A stretch of 64,000 nt of DNA from Hirundichthys speculiger (GCA_018398805.1 JAGFBZ010002395.1:124001-188000); one strand, 5' to 3'; counted from the stretch's first letter, positions 35,644 through 48,860 are shown. Numbers and translations: made by a program. The notes: generated by a model not told the origin, from the letters alone.

Positions 35644-37372
35644 AAGTTGTGTTCAAAATAATAGAAGTGTGTTTAAAAAAGTGAGTAAAGCTCAAAATCC
35701 TTATAATAGCTTTTATTTTCAAACACACAAATCCAAATCAAACCATCAGGAAATGTTTTTCAAAGTTGTTGCCGTTTATTTTACAGTAAATGAAGAAGGA
35801 GGAATATCAGGCTGTTCAAAAATATAGCAGTGTCTGCATTTTTCCTTTCCAATTTAAATATTTGCTGTAAAAACTAAGAAATTCTCAAAGATTTATCTTT
35901 CCTGTGAACCACTGAACTAATATCTAGTTTCTGAGAACTGCTTCACATCTGTGTTGCATGGAGTCGATCAACTTCTGGCACCTGTGAACAGGTATTCCAG
36001 TCCAGGACAACTAGACTACAGTCTAATATTCCATTTCCAATTTCCAATATTGCATTTCTTGATTTTGCCTCAGAAACAGCATTTTGACGTCACCTCACGA
36101 GTTTTCTGTTGAATTAAGGTCCAGGGATTGGGCAGGCCACTCCATAACATTAATCTTGTTGGTCTGGAACCATGATGCTGCTGCTTACTGGTGTGTTTGG
36201 GGTTGTTGTCCAATGGAAAGGCCAATTTCAAGGGTATTTCCTCTTTGGCATAAGGCAACATGACCTCTTCAGGTATTTGGATGTATTCAAACTGATCCTC
36301 GAATCTCTGGTATGTGATAAATAGGCCTAAAACCATAGTATGGGAAACATTCCCATATCATGATGCTTGCACCACCGTGCTTTACTGTCTTCTCTGTGTA
36401 CTGTGAACTCAGTGAAGCCAATTCACATCATCTGATAATCTATCTGTGACCCAGAGACCCAGAAAGATCCAGACAGAACAGTCTTGCATGTCATAAGTCC
36501 ACAAAACTTTGCAGCCATTTCTCTTTAGGTCAGTCAGTGTGTTCTTTGGCAGATTGTTATCTCTTCAGCACATGTTGTTTTTTTCAGCAAGTGGAACTTT
36601 GCAGGAGCTTCTTGATGACAGCTTGGCTTCACATCTGGCGTTTTCTTATTGTTACAGTACCTCACAGGTAACTGTAGTTATTCCCTGGATATGATCATTG
36701 GCTGATTCTTTGCCATTTTGGCTATTTGTAGATCTATTTAAATGTTAGTTTTCTGTTTTAATGCACATTTTTATGGTTTTGGTTGCCATTTTAAAACATC
36801 TGACATTGTTTTAACTGAGCAGCCTCATTTTCTGCTCTTCTTTATATGTTTTCCCACTCCAATTAACTTCTTAATCAAAGTACGCCGTTCCTCTGAACAA
36901 TGTCTGGAATCCAGTGTCTGGACTGGATTCACGCAGATCATTCTGCTGCGGTGACCCCGAACAGCGAGCAGATGAAATGGAAGTTTTAGTTTTGTTCTTC
37001 TGAACAATGTCTGGAACAAACCTTTTCACTCAGACTTCCAGAGAAGTGCACTTTAACCAGCATGCGCAACATTTGCTGCCTTTGTCCTTAAATAAGGGTC
37101 ACCTGTTTGACACCCGTATTTGTTCACAGAGTGAATGACCTCACCAGCTGAAGTAAACACTGCTAGGATTTTGTTTTTCAACATCAAATATTCCTGTGAA
37201 GCAATGAACAAATTTGACCAAATCTTTCTTCATGGATTTCATTTGAAGCAGAACTTGCAAAGTGTCCCCAATGCATCTGTGTGTTTGGAAATAAAAGCTA
37301 TTATAAGGATTTTGAGGTTTACTATCTTTTTTTAACACACTATTATTGACTGCTATTATTTTGAACACAAAA
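35644..37372 (-). mobile_element. Tc1/mariner transposon, near full length, dead
   Basis: The left end TTGTGTTCAAAATAATAG (35647) is mirrored at the right end by CTATTATTTTGAACACAA (ending 37370), with GTGTGTT/AACACAC extensions on both sides. The length of about 1.7 kb is the full length of this family. The transposase is read on the minus strand and is broken. A TA target duplication is not clear because the outermost bases differ on the two sides. Confidence 0.9.
36070..37015 (-). pseudogene. Tc1-type transposase pseudogene
   Basis: On the minus strand, 36070-36336 reads PLKLAFPLDNNPKHTSK, which corresponds to the second catalytic Asp region of Tc1 transposases (usual form DNDPKHTS). After it a frameshift blurs the Asp/Pro-rich motif that follows. 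Further upstream in its sense (toward 37015) is the helix-turn-helix part, with stops between. It cannot make a working enzyme. Confidence 0.75.
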
Positions 37373-40300
37373 TAATAACAATAGCATTTAAAAAAAAATG
37401 TGAAGAGTTCAGATAAACAGATTTTCTGTGTTTTCGACAAATCGACTGTAATTCCAGGACTTTGAAACTTGGAACGTCAACATTGTGAAAAAAAACAATG
37501 AAAAACGATGAGCTCAGTGCTCTCCAGAGGTTCTTGTTTCTTCAAATTATCCATATTTTCTATTGTGTTCTTTATTGCTTGGGTGGGGACAGGAAAAGAC
37601 ACAGCAGAGGTTTTTGCTTCACTGCATCCAACACAGTAAAGTTTAAAATGAGAGCCCTCTAAATGTCGATGCTACGCTCGGTTTCTTCTTCTTCTCATTT
37701 TCTGGATCATGTTGCATATTCAAGATGATGATGCAAAAACATCTTTTGTCTCATCATCAGTCTCTTAGAATTTCTTATGCTGGCGTGAACACAATTTCCC
37801 CATTCGCAGGTTAAAAGGAATCTGTCGTCATGTTGACGGCCGTGTGAGGAAAGTCAGGCGTGCAGTAATGCAAGGTGACAGCAAGCACTGATGTCATTCA
37901 TTAGCCGTGCTTCTCAAACAGCCAGACAGTAATTGTCAGCTGTGCATGAGTAATTGAAGAGGGCGGGCGTGCTTAAACAATTGCTTCTAATTACATTACG
38001 CTTTTGGACCATGACTACAACCGTCAGACTTAAATTTGCCTCTTCAGCACTGCTAGTTACATATGTAAATCAGCAATATTAGGCCTCTAACAGGAGGGGC
38101 GAGTCAATGAGATAAAGAAATGTATATGCTGTGGCTGATTTACAGCAAAGCCTCAATCAAGCAAATGAGAAGAATTCACTGATTTCATTTGGACTACTTG
38201 GGATGTCATAAGTTAAAGCTATAGAGAATGGGAGAGTAATATGTAGGCAATAAACCAAAAATCAATTTCGTACTTATAGCCTCACATGAATGATGATACA
38301 TCAGATTATCCCAAAAGTGAAGTTGTGTTAAGATAAAAGTGTATATTTGAACCTCAGGCCATCATGACATGCGCTTTTTTCAGGTCACTTTTGAATCTGT
38401 TGTAGCCTACTATAACTCGATTCATTTTACGCTAAGATTACATTACAACAACACCAAGGAGGGTTTCATTGTTTACAATAGAATATCAGTTTAAATTTCA
38501 ATTGACGGGATATTTCATTAAAAAAGTCGTCTAACTCTCGCTCCGGTTGTCTCTTACAACGGCTGTGTAGAGCTTTATAGCACTGTGACACACATCAGTA
38601 TGGATGGAGCTCACAGAGCCACAGTGGACATCATGGCAGAAGCCATTAAGAGATTTGAGACAGTAGTAATGAAAAAAGGAGAGAGTGGCCAGGCAGGAGA
38701 TCAGAGAAGAGAGGAAATATCAGAAACTGTCGAAAAAGAGTCTCAGGCCAAACTCCTACAGTAAAGCAGAGCGGCAGTGGTCCAGTTTAAAGCGGTTTTT
38801 GCTCTTTCCTTGGAGTGACCTCAAGTTCCACAGGCAGGGTTTCAGACAGGAGCACCTGCAGGAAAACTGGCTGGATTCATGGGAGATTACGATTTATGAC
38901 GTGAAGGTTTCAAGATCACATGACAGTCGTACGGTTGTCTGCTCATTAAAAAGACGTTTATCTCGCCATGTCTTGCTTTTTCTGGAATAATTCATTTAAA
39001 AAAAGATGCGTGGTGTCAAATAAAATGTGTTCACCCATATTCCACCACGGGTTAAAGTAATGTCAACGGACGAGTCAGAACCTGTTTGTGGTGTTTTATT
39101 TTGAAAATCAGTCGGTTTCTTTTTATCATTTTTGCACCTGATTTCCTGCGAACCCGATCCGCTGTACGTAAATGAACGCGGTCTAGCAGCGGCCCACCAC
39201 CAAAATAGACCTGACGTGTATCTCTAGCTGAGCAGAGCGGACGGTCACTTCTGATCTGCTGCAGGGAGCTTCTGCTGCCACGACTCTTATTGACTTGAAT
39301 GGCCGCGATGCACAGCAGCTGGTGCAGCGCTGCTGGTTCACACTCCTTCTGCGTTTTGTTGGACTTTACCTTTGACCTCTACACCTCAGGGCCACCTGAG
39401 TTAAAAAATAGCCAATGTTTCTTTGTAGCCGCTTTAATTATGACATTGAATGTTGGCGAAAAGGGCTCTTTGGGTAATGCTGAGTTGGCTAGAAAAATCT
39501 GCCCTGTATTTAACTCACTAAAGAAACACACCGCTACTTCAGTCCCAAAACTGGAATTACAGTTTGAAATTTTGAAGCTGATAATAGCCAGGTAATCTAA
39601 CACGTGTATTGAAGTCAGCGTTCAGGCAACACAGCAATTAAAAACGTTTTACTTGTTCCACCGACACGGCTGATGAAGGCTAAATCACTGCCTTCTCACT
39701 CACAACACCACAAAGTGTGGTCACCAGTTTGTAGAGCTGTTGGAATAGCTAAAGAGAATTGTTAAACCCTATATAGTGCATGAGATGTATCCCACAATGT
39801 GTCATGAAAAGCATTGCGCAACAGACACTCATTATGTTAGCCTGCAGCAACCAGTCCAGTTTTATCTGCGTAATGTCTCGGATGGTTTGGCCTGTCCCTC
39901 GCCCATGTCTCTGTCTTAACAATAAACAATAAATCAAATTTCTTCCTGTTGGTCACACAAAAAAGCTAGGAGTTTGTCAGGCTTGATACAGAGTCCTTTT
40001 GAGATCATTATGACTTTGTGCTTAATTATGGATAATGCCTCTGACATTGAGAAAGGCTCGCTGCTAGATACAGTGCAATGAAAGATTTTTACTTTTCTCA
40101 GCTTCTCACATGAGGCTGCTTCCAAAGAGATGCAGCGCAGCCATAATTCAGTTCAGCAATGCCTGATGTCACCCAGTCTGAGTCAATGGTCAGCAATGCT
40201 GTCGACACCTCCAACGCCTGTGTGTGAGCTAGGGGTTACTATGGTTATTACAAAATTTTCTAGCTGCAGGCAACCAGAACATTTAAACAGAAAGAGGTTC

Positions 40301-43300
40301 AGTGTGTACCATTCATACATCAATAAGAAAATAAACAGACAAAAGCATATTTAGTGTTTTAAATTTCATCACGTTGGTTGATTAAAGAGCATGTGACACC
40401 TGCGGTCATCCTGTCTGAGCGCTTTGAGGATCCAACCTGCTGTAAAGTTGTCGCAGTTGCTACACATATCCGTCCTCTCCGGGGAGAGCTGAGCCGGAGC
40501 TTATTCCAGCTGTCAGTCATCGGGTGGGATGTGGGAGGTGTGGTGGGGGGTGTTGTACACTCAGGACAGGTCGCCAGTCCATCACTGGACCACACAGAGT
40601 CAAGCTCAAGCAACCACCCATGCTCCAAGGGGGTTTCATTTTGGAAAAGCTTTTCCATGGGTAACAATTTTTATGACGTCATCATCATGTAAAGTGTGTG
40701 AGCCATTGTAGACGTGTGTGATTCAGGTGAACTGGCCCCCTTTTAACATTGTAATTAACTTATATTCGATGTTTTTTAGGGTCTGTCTTGCACAATTAGT
40801 CACTATTGCACCTTTATAACCTGGCAATGGCAGAAAGGTCACTTTCTAGGTATTTATAATACTGTTGTGAAGTTTTACGTTTCCTGGAAAACCACTATTA
40901 AACATCCTGCACACAAGGATCTATACACCTTTTTACTGCTGTTTCATTGGACTTTACATTACGTTAATTTCATGTAAAACTAAAACTTTTAAACTAAAAT
41001 GAATCAAAATGGAACAACATTCCATTTTTATCATTGATTCATGGATTTCTATGTTAGTACAAAGTACATTTATTATTTTTTTGGTTTGTGTAATGTTGAA
41101 ATACTCATCATTCCTTAAAGGAGTAACAAGCCAACTGTGCACGTATTCCACAGACATAATTACCCAGCTGTATTTGGCATGCATTATTTTCATTCACATG
41201 GATAAATCAGCAATAATCACAACACGAGCATGACAGAGATGTTACAGTGGGCCAATCAAGACAATAGTTTTGAATCCCACAAACCGAGAAAAATGTACCT
41301 CCAATCCCTCTCCCAGCATCCCTCGTCACATGACTGTTAATCAGAAACAGACAGACTGGATCAGGTCCCACGTGTGCGAGGCTGGACTGGAAAAGCTGTG
41401 AACAGTTAATGTGGATGAGGGCGAGCCTTTCCTCAACAGGAAAAGAATAATATATGCTTATATTAGTTTGTCAGGATTAATTTAAGGAGCTTTTCAGGGC
41501 ACTGCTTCAGAGGGAGGGATGTTCTGAAGTGGGGCAAGTCTTTGCCTGCATTGCTGAGTGAAGTGAAAAGTGAAAACTGTTCTCATAATGAGAATACACA
41601 TCAAGCACCTCCGACCTCCTGTTTGCATGAATGATGGGTAAAAAACAAACTCTTTAGTGCCACCACACAGCAGCATTTTGGGACATTGAGGGACGAGTGT
41701 GTGACTCTGCGTGTGTTTGTGGTGTTGACTGTGAGCTGGGCTGGCGCCGTGTTTGGGCCCATGGCTGCGGCTCCTCGTGTGCTCCGTCTGTCTTTCTGAA
41801 GCGCTGCTCAACAGACCCCGGGAAGGAGCGAGTGTCCGCAGTGGGACTGACACGAAGGAGGGACTGCTCCAGGGAACGTGACATCCTTGTCCTCCACCCT
41901 GTCCTCAGCATTTCTACCCACCCCACCCTGTTTGACCCTCGTCCCACATCTGAGCTGAAACAAGTGACTGCATGAAAGTCATTTTACTCTCTGTTTCACT
42001 TTTTACACATTCTCATTCCAACTAGTTAAACACTGACTACTGATTAGGAACTTTTTAAACTCTTTATGGATCCCTTTTCCCTAAGTTTTTGAGCTGCAGG
42101 GAATTGCTCCACAGCCACATCTGTTGCTCTGGCTGGACCGACTGGGAACACTGGAGAGCGTTTTGCAGCGCTCACTTATTAATGAGTAATAGGGTGCCAG
42201 GACCTGCAAACATTAGACTCACAAACATGAGTTGGACGCCACCTATGGGGCTGCTGGTTTTCATTTCCATCATTTACAAATTACTTATGTGCTTCTGTTC
42301 ACTCAAATACAAATCAGAGGTTCTTTGTTAAGGTTAGAAAAGCATCACGCTAAAAATAAAGATTTTAATGCTCAACAGACAAAGCTATCTAACTACACTT
42401 TTTTTTTTTTTTGACACTGACATGGTGACCATTAAAAAAAAAAACACTGTTGGAGTAACTTGCTTGTTAAAATCTGATGTGAAGAAGCAGAGCTTTATAA
42501 ATGTTTTCTGGGGACTTTCCTCTGAAGATTCATGAAAGATGTCAAAGTAATAAAGTAAGAAAATTAGACAATTAACAGAACAATCACAGCAGTTTGTTAG
42601 AGCTATAATGTTAGCACCCAAACAGTTTTTGAACATTATCTGCTTCACAGTGCTGATCAACAAAAGCCATTTCTAAATTCCAAATCCACACGTTTGTACT
42701 TGTGGACTTTGAAGTTAATCCTTGTAAATTGCAGCTAATGTTTATAATGTTTTTTGAAGTTAAAAAGAGACATTTTGTCTAGGTATTAGCTTGTTGGGGC
42801 TCCTAAAGGTGTGAAGGTTAAGTTGCTTTGATGACACTGTCCAAGATTTACTTTGTTCTCTTCATCCGTCACTCTCTCGTTTATTATCGTTTCTTTCTTG
42901 AGTCTCTTCATCACCCGTGTCACGATGTCCGCTGTAGCTCTGTTAGTTAGCGTTGACCTTGATGTTTGACATAATGCCAATAGTGATATGCTTTTGTTGC
43001 AAGAGACAACCAGGACGGGAGACTAAAGGTACACAGGAAAAAAGGGCCCTTTGTGATGCTTTATTATATTCTAAATAAACTAGTAAGAGTTAATGCAAAA
43101 GAACCTTTTAGATGTTAATAGTCGTTAGCTTATTTGATCAAAGCAAACAGCACAATTTTGTCCACTTTTGTTTCAATTGTTGCCAATTTTTTCAGATCAA
43201 AGAAAAACAGAAATCTACTGAATAAAAAAACTCAAAGATTGTTAGTGCGTCTGAACTGTGGCTGAAGCCTGTGCGCCAGCTCAGACCAGCAGCTATTTTT

Positions 43301-46001
43301 CATACAGGGAGGTGATGAGGATGGTCATCGGGCTGTGCCGTGTTATATTGATAGGTCACTGGGGAGTTCTCCATCCCATAAATCTCTATCTGCCCCGTCA
43401 TGTCTCAGTTTTCATTGTGTCGAGTGTCAAGCATATGGAGTTGATTAACTGGCCCGTATGTGCCACTTCACCAGGTTAACGTCCGCCACATCCTGACTAG
43501 GCAGCCACCGCTCTGTTCGGAGGTCCTGCTTTGTTTTCTCTGTAAACACAACGTACATTTAAGACTTGTTGTTGCAGGAAGGTGTCGTTTACTGAAACTG
43601 AGGCTGCTGTTGTAAAGTTTTCTGAGGAATGTTGCAGGAATTTGGCACCCATCGTAGAGCAGAACGCTGATTCATAGGAAACAGATGCTTATTTACACAT
43701 CCACCAGATTCAGAGCAAAATGAGCATTCACGTGGCATCGTCTTTCTAGTAAAAGTCTAATATTTACTCTACATTTCATGCTAACTTAGGTCTTGTGATG
43801 TTTAGTGTCGAGAAGTAGCACCTAAGGCTCCGTCAATCTCACATCAACATGCTTTCACACATTTCTACATGACCTACGGTTGTCCGTGTGCAGGCATGAA
43901 AAACATTTCACACAATGGTAAACAAGATGAGGACCTCTTGACAGAAGAAGAACCACTTTGTTTACTGTGGAACTGCAAAAAATAACATCTATCTATTCCA
44001 TATAACAGAAACAATGTCAAATAATTTAGATGGCTTGGAGAAGTTGCCAGAAATGCATGAAGTAAGCACAACTTCTTTTTTGTACATTATATTTTGTTTT
44101 TGCAGCCTGGTATAATAAGAAACATTGCCAGCAGAAAGTTAATTACGAAGTTTGTCATTGTGGTGGAAGGTGGGGAAGGTGATGGAGGAGGTAAAAGAGA
44201 AGGACATAATATCTTACATCAAACGTCCAACTGTTGTTTGCCCAGATTAGTCAAATTAAGATCCCTATTGCTGTTTTTTTTTGTGCACATCATTGCACAA
44301 TTTATATGCTGCAGTAAGTCCAGAGTCCCGTGGTAATACCATGATTCACACATTCCTTTTACGTGGACATCATCTCTCACATTAAATATTAAGCCAGGCT
44401 GAATGGTTTGTATTACTGATAAACTGACAAAACCATTTATAAACATAAGGTCTGTGATTTTTCCTCTTTTACTGGAAGACTTGGCTGCCATCCAAGAGCC
44501 TTCACACAATGGAGTTGAAACAGCAAGGTGCTCTCCCACTTTTAATCACTAACGTTTGAGGTCAAATAAGACAAAAAAAAAAAAAAAGGCTCAGTGAAAC
44601 TCCCATGAAAGAGGGGGAGTTGATAAAGCTGTTTCAGGAGACAAGAGTGTAACTGTAGGTGTCCAGTTTCAAGCAGGACCGAGACTCCAGGCTTTTAAAC
44701 ACACAGATGATTATGCTCGCACGTGTTGTGTTTGAGTTAACTCTTGAATAACACATTATAAAGGTCACTTAAGCCAAAAAAAAAAAAGAAAAAAAGTGAA
44801 AAACACAAGTCTCTCAGTTGCATCTAGTGAGAGTTATTTTTCTTTCTTTCCCCTTTTCTTTCTCAAGCACAAATTGGAACAAAATGTTTGTGGAAAAAAT
44901 GCGAGAAGTGACAGTTTATAAATTGTACATTGGAAATGATGATACTCCCTGCTGTTGCACTGTGGCAGTGAACGACAATCCCAGAAGCAGTTATCTTAGA
45001 AAAATAATTACACATTTGGGAAATGTGCTTATTTGACTTATTGTAATGCACTGGGTAAGAAGATTAATTCAGCCCAGGGGTAAATACAGACATTTAGCTT
45101 AATTAGCTTAGGACAAAGAAAAAACAGGAATCAGGTTGGCTGCTTATATCTCTCTAATTATCTGTATCGCCCCTCAACCACCCTCCTTTTTTTATTTTTT
45201 TTTTAGAAAAAACAATCGTTTGCACAGACTCAGCCTAAATGTGTAACCTTCTGCTAAAAGAGTAAAAGCTTCATATAAAGACTTCATCAACATTCTTATC
45301 CAGCTCTTATATTTCACTAAAGCCTTTTCTGTTTTTAGTCATAAAGCTGAGGTTGTGAAAGTGCATCTATCTTTGAAATAAACAAAACTGAAAAAAAAAA
45401 AAAATGTTGAACAAGACATACCAAGTGACAAAAGTGTCTTGTCAATTTAAATGCAGCCCCAGATACATAATGCATCCCTTGAAGGAGACCTACACTCAAT
45501 TCAAAGCATACATTTTTGTTATTAGAGTCCTGTTAAATAGCTTTGTCTGATTTACTGTTGAATAACTAAAAAATAAAACCCTCAACCTGCGGTTCACGCA
45601 GCCAGACAGCTCATCTTCAGTCTGGATCAAATGAAAGCCTTCCATTTGACTGAAAGGCTTTAAACCAGTACAAAAAAAGACCCTTCTTCATGTTAAAAAG
45701 AAAAGAAAAGAAAATGAGAGAATGGCTGAGAAAGGGACCAAACGGGTCAGTCTTGGACAGGGTTATTAAAGAGACTTAAGCTCCCCACCTACAGGGGGAC
45801 CTGCTGAGCTGAACATTTCAAACATTCCTTTGTTCTGCTTTAACAAAGTCTTGGCTTGTGAGTGTACTTGTAGCTGAGCTGTTAGTGTAGGGCCTGAAAA
45901 TCAAGTCTTAAAACTTTTATGGCAACTTCTTCATGTATTTTATGTATGCTTATGTTTATTTTATTTAGCAAACAGACAATGCAGCGTCAGAAGCCAGACA
46001 C
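37373..46001. other. Intergenic sequence
   Basis: No host exon recognised on either strand. Items seen: a possibly conserved non-coding block (37800-38170, with several TAATTA/TAATTG-like motifs); a CpG-richer patch (39140-39345); a reversed SINE tail (40440-40600); a GC-richer stretch (41690-41960) whose overlapping ORFs on both strands look random; and A/T runs near 42402, 44572, 44777, 45393 and 45700. Confidence 0.6.
40440..40600 (-). mobile_element. V-SINE / L2-type 3' tail, reversed
   Basis: Read on the minus strand it gives CCAGTGATGGACTGGCGACC, then TGTCCTGAGTGTAC, then ACAGCTGGAATAAGCTCC, which is the tail of the V-SINEs elsewhere in the window. The head is not recognisable. Confidence 0.7.
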
Positions 46002-47167
46002 AAGCCAGTGTCCTTTTGTGCCAGTCGTAAGCTCGGATAAATGTCGAGGGTTGTGTCAGGAAGGGTATCTGGCATAAAACTGATACCAAACAAACCACGC
46101 GAATCACAAGACTTGATAGAGAAGGTCAGAGAAGGTCAGAGGGAGCTGCCTTGTGTCTTTGTAGACCGTGAGAAAGCAGATGACAAGGTGCCAAGAGTCC
46201 CAAAGAGCTGTGGTATTGTATGAGGAAGTCTGGAGCAGCAGAGAAGTACATGTATGTTACAGAGGGGCAGGACACAGTGGTGAGGTGGGCTGTTGGTGTG
46301 ACAGAGGAGTTCAAGGTGGAGGTCGGTCTCCATCAAGGATCGACCCTGAGCCCCTTCTTCTTTGCTATGGTGATGGACGGACTGACAGATGAGGTTAGAC
46401 AGGAATCTCCATGGACTATGATGTTTGCAGATGACACTGTGATCTGTAGTGAGAGCAGGGAGCAGGTGGAGGAAAAGCTAGAGGGTGGAGGTATGTCCTG
46501 GAAAGGAGAAGAATGAAGGTTAGTCGCGACACAGAATACATGTATGTGAATGAGAGGAACTCAAGTGGAACAGTGAGGCTACAGGGAGCAGGGGTAAAGA
46601 AAGTGGAGGATTTTAAATGCTTAGGGTCAATAGTTCAGAGCAAAAGGAAAAGAGGTGAAAAGTGTGTGCAAGCAGGTTGGAACGGGTGGAGAAAAGGTGT
46701 AATAAAAGCGTGTTCAGCAAGAATAAAAGAAAAAAAGACGGTGAGACCTGCAATGTTTTATGGTTTTGAGACTGTGGCACTGAGAAAAAGACAGGAATCA
46801 GAGTTGCTGGTAGCAGAGATTAAATTGTTGAGGTTCTCTTTGGGAGTGATGAGGATGGATAGAGTACTCATCAGGAATGAGTACATCAGAGCGTGTGTTA
46901 CGTGTTTTGGACAGAAAGTCAGAGAGGCCAGACTGAGATGGTTTGGACATGTACAGAGGAGGGATGGTGGATATATTGGTAGAAGGATGATGAGGTTGTA
47001 ACTGCCAGGCAGGAGGACTTGAGAAAGACTGAAAAGGAGATTTATGGATGTAGTGAAAGAGGACATGAAGTGAGTTGGTGTGAGAGAAGAGGATGAAGAG
47101 GACAGGAGGCAGATGATTCACTGTGGTGGCCCCTGAAGGGAACAGCTGAAAGGAAAAGAAGAAGAAT
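46002..47167 (+). mobile_element. RTE-like LINE relic with reverse transcriptase remnants
   Basis: Three frames carry successive parts of one reverse transcriptase. The first has CVFVDREKADDKVPR (motif A, with the usual Tyr lost), then LHQGSTLSPFFFAMVMDGL, then FADDTVICS (catalytic Asp pair, 46424-46435). After a shift at 46513 come NERNSSGTVRLQG and RLRWFGHVQRRD. The 3' end is GGCCCCTGAAGGGAACAGCT followed by a GAA-rich tail. The 5' part (46002-46105) looks like element leader joined directly to the RT, suggesting internal deletion. The clade call rests on remembered similarity. Confidence 0.8.
46110..47001 (+). pseudogene. LINE reverse transcriptase pseudogene
   Basis: The coding remnant of the LINE above runs in at least three frames, with breaks near 46220 and 46513. 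The endonuclease domain and N-terminal RT motifs are absent. The intact-looking FADD box shows the origin but cannot restore activity. Confidence 0.8.
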
Positions 47168-48137
47168 TTAGCTAAACAGACCGCCATTCATGACCATAAT
47201 ATATGTCCATGTTATTTCAAACTTTAGACACACCTTCAACAATATGTACATATTTCCATGTGCCAAGAATTTAGGAAGAGTGATATAAGTCCATTCTGCA
47301 ACAATGCAAACCGTCACAAACTGCCTCTAACCTTTCTCCTCCACGTCTCCATGCTGCATACAGAATGACAGATCGACTCGGTGAAGCCAGCTGAAAATAG
47401 ATAATGATGTGTTATCGCAGTCACTGAGGTTGCACAGTATGTAACGCTGCTGTTCCCTGGATGAGTGCGTCAGCAAGGATGTCTCACGTTTCCACTGTGT
47501 TCCTTTAGAAACATCCGGGCCCCACTGTGGTGCCTGAACACCGTCTTATCAAGCCATGTACGATGCAAACAAGGTGGCCTGACAGGAAGTACACATGGAG
47601 GACGTGGGGAGTCACCGAGAGATGAGCATCTTTAGTCTGGAAAGGCAGTCATGTGGGGAGCACTGGCTGGAGCGCTTCAGACGAGATCATTCATGTCTTA
47701 TTCTTCTGTAACAGTGCATATAGTGCAACATAAAACAGGAAAAACAAGAAGAAAGGAAGCATGTTTTGTATTTACTGTATGATTCTCTTTCACAGTAAAA
47801 GTAAATGAACTTTCCAGAAACTGTCTTAAATTTAATTTTGTAGAACTGTTGATACCTCTCATCTGGGTTGATAATCCTTCAGCCAACCGATGAAAATCAA
47901 CACATTTTTCCAGTTTGTGCAAATTTTATTCATATTTTTAAGATGTACAGACCTTTAATTCATTGTTTTGTAGCTAAAACAGAATTATATCTCATTTCCA
48001 TTATTGCATATAGTGTGACTTTACTGCAACTTCATACAAAGAGCCTTTTGTTCGCTTGTGATGATAACACTCCCAGACCCTCAAAGACTCTGCCCGCATT
48101 TGTTGAAAACAATACACCCACACGATACTGCCGTGTG
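47168..48137. other. Intergenic sequence, nothing recognised
   Basis: A somewhat GC-richer block at 47400-47700 has no coding signal. The forward ORF that begins at 47868 runs into the LTR candidate and is rejected as a gene. Confidence 0.6.
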
Positions 48138-48458
48138 TGTCAGGAATGTGTGCGGATAAGAAACGACCTGGATGCAGGCTGGCAAATTTTTTTATTGACT
48201 GAAACTGAAAGCGCTGCAGTAGCAGGAAGCCCAATACGGCACAAACAAATATCCAAACAACGAGGAACGAGTAAGCAGAAACCCAAGCTGGATGTAAACA
48301 GGCAGAAAACAAACCCAAGGAGAAGACGAGACTCTGCCGGCGAGCTGGAAACCAAGATGGAGAAATTCAGAGGGAGGTAATAATGAACAGGATGCAAGTG
48401 TCAGACAGAAAACAAAGATAAACATAAAGATGAAACCATAAAACATGAAATGCTGACA
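48138..48458 (-). mobile_element. Probable solo LTR, minus orientation
   Basis: The 321-bp unit begins TGTCAGGAATG and ends TGCTGACA on the + strand, so it has TG...CA ends with a TGTCAG/CTGACA inverted repeat. TTTATT at 48191 is AATAAA on the minus strand, placed near the LTR end as in the first solo LTR. Flanks are GTGTG (48133-48137) and GTATG (48459-48463), a 5-bp duplication with one mismatch. The identification is weaker than for 34746-35127. Confidence 0.5.
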
Positions 48459-48593
48459 GTATGTGTGTGTTTCTCCATTTTCATTATTACAAACAAAGTA
48501 GCTCTACAAACAGTTAACTGTATGAATTCTGAAAAATGCACTGAACCAGATCGATAAACATCAAATCATCTTGAGCTAGAAGCTTCCTGCTTT

Positions 48594-48807
48594 GAATGCA
48601 GGTTCTCACCATGCTCCTATGTTTTTTTTCCAGATACCCAGTTTCCTTCCACAGTCCAAAAATCATTCATGTTCATCTAATTTGTGATTCGAAACTGGTC
48701 ATAGCGGTGAGTGTGTTTGTGTGTACGTGGCCCCGCGATGGACAAGTGAACTTTCCAGGGTGCATCTCTGATATTTGCCCAAAGACAGCTGGGAAAGGCT
48801 CCAGCTG

Positions 48808-48844
<37 letters not shown>

Positions 48845-48860
48845 ACACCCTGACTATGAC
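48594..48860 (+). mobile_element. V-SINE, 5'-truncated, with long C tract
   Basis: It contains part of the V domain (CAGTTTCCTTCCACAGTCCA), then CCCCGCGATGGACAAGTGAA, TTTCCAGGGTGCATC and CTGGGAAAGGCTCCAGCTGA, followed by the C run at 48809-48843. The order matches the intact SINE. The tRNA-like head is missing. Confidence 0.75.
48809..48843 (+). repeat. Homopolymer C35
   Basis: Thirty-five consecutive C bases at the place where V-SINE tails have a short C-rich CCCCCGCGACCC-type stretch. The length may be unstable or an assembly estimate. Confidence 0.9.

Noticed and set aside
38575..39600. Possible hAT-related or unknown repeat with ORFs at 38685 and 39299
   Set aside because: No inverted ends, target duplication or protein motif could be shown.
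41494..41975. Overlapping ORFs on both strands in a GC-rich patch
   Set aside because: Both strands open, no domain, and no splice pattern; explained by base composition.
47868..48380. 170-codon forward ORF, the longest in the intergenic part
   Set aside because: No domain, odd composition, and its second half lies in a probable minus-strand LTR.
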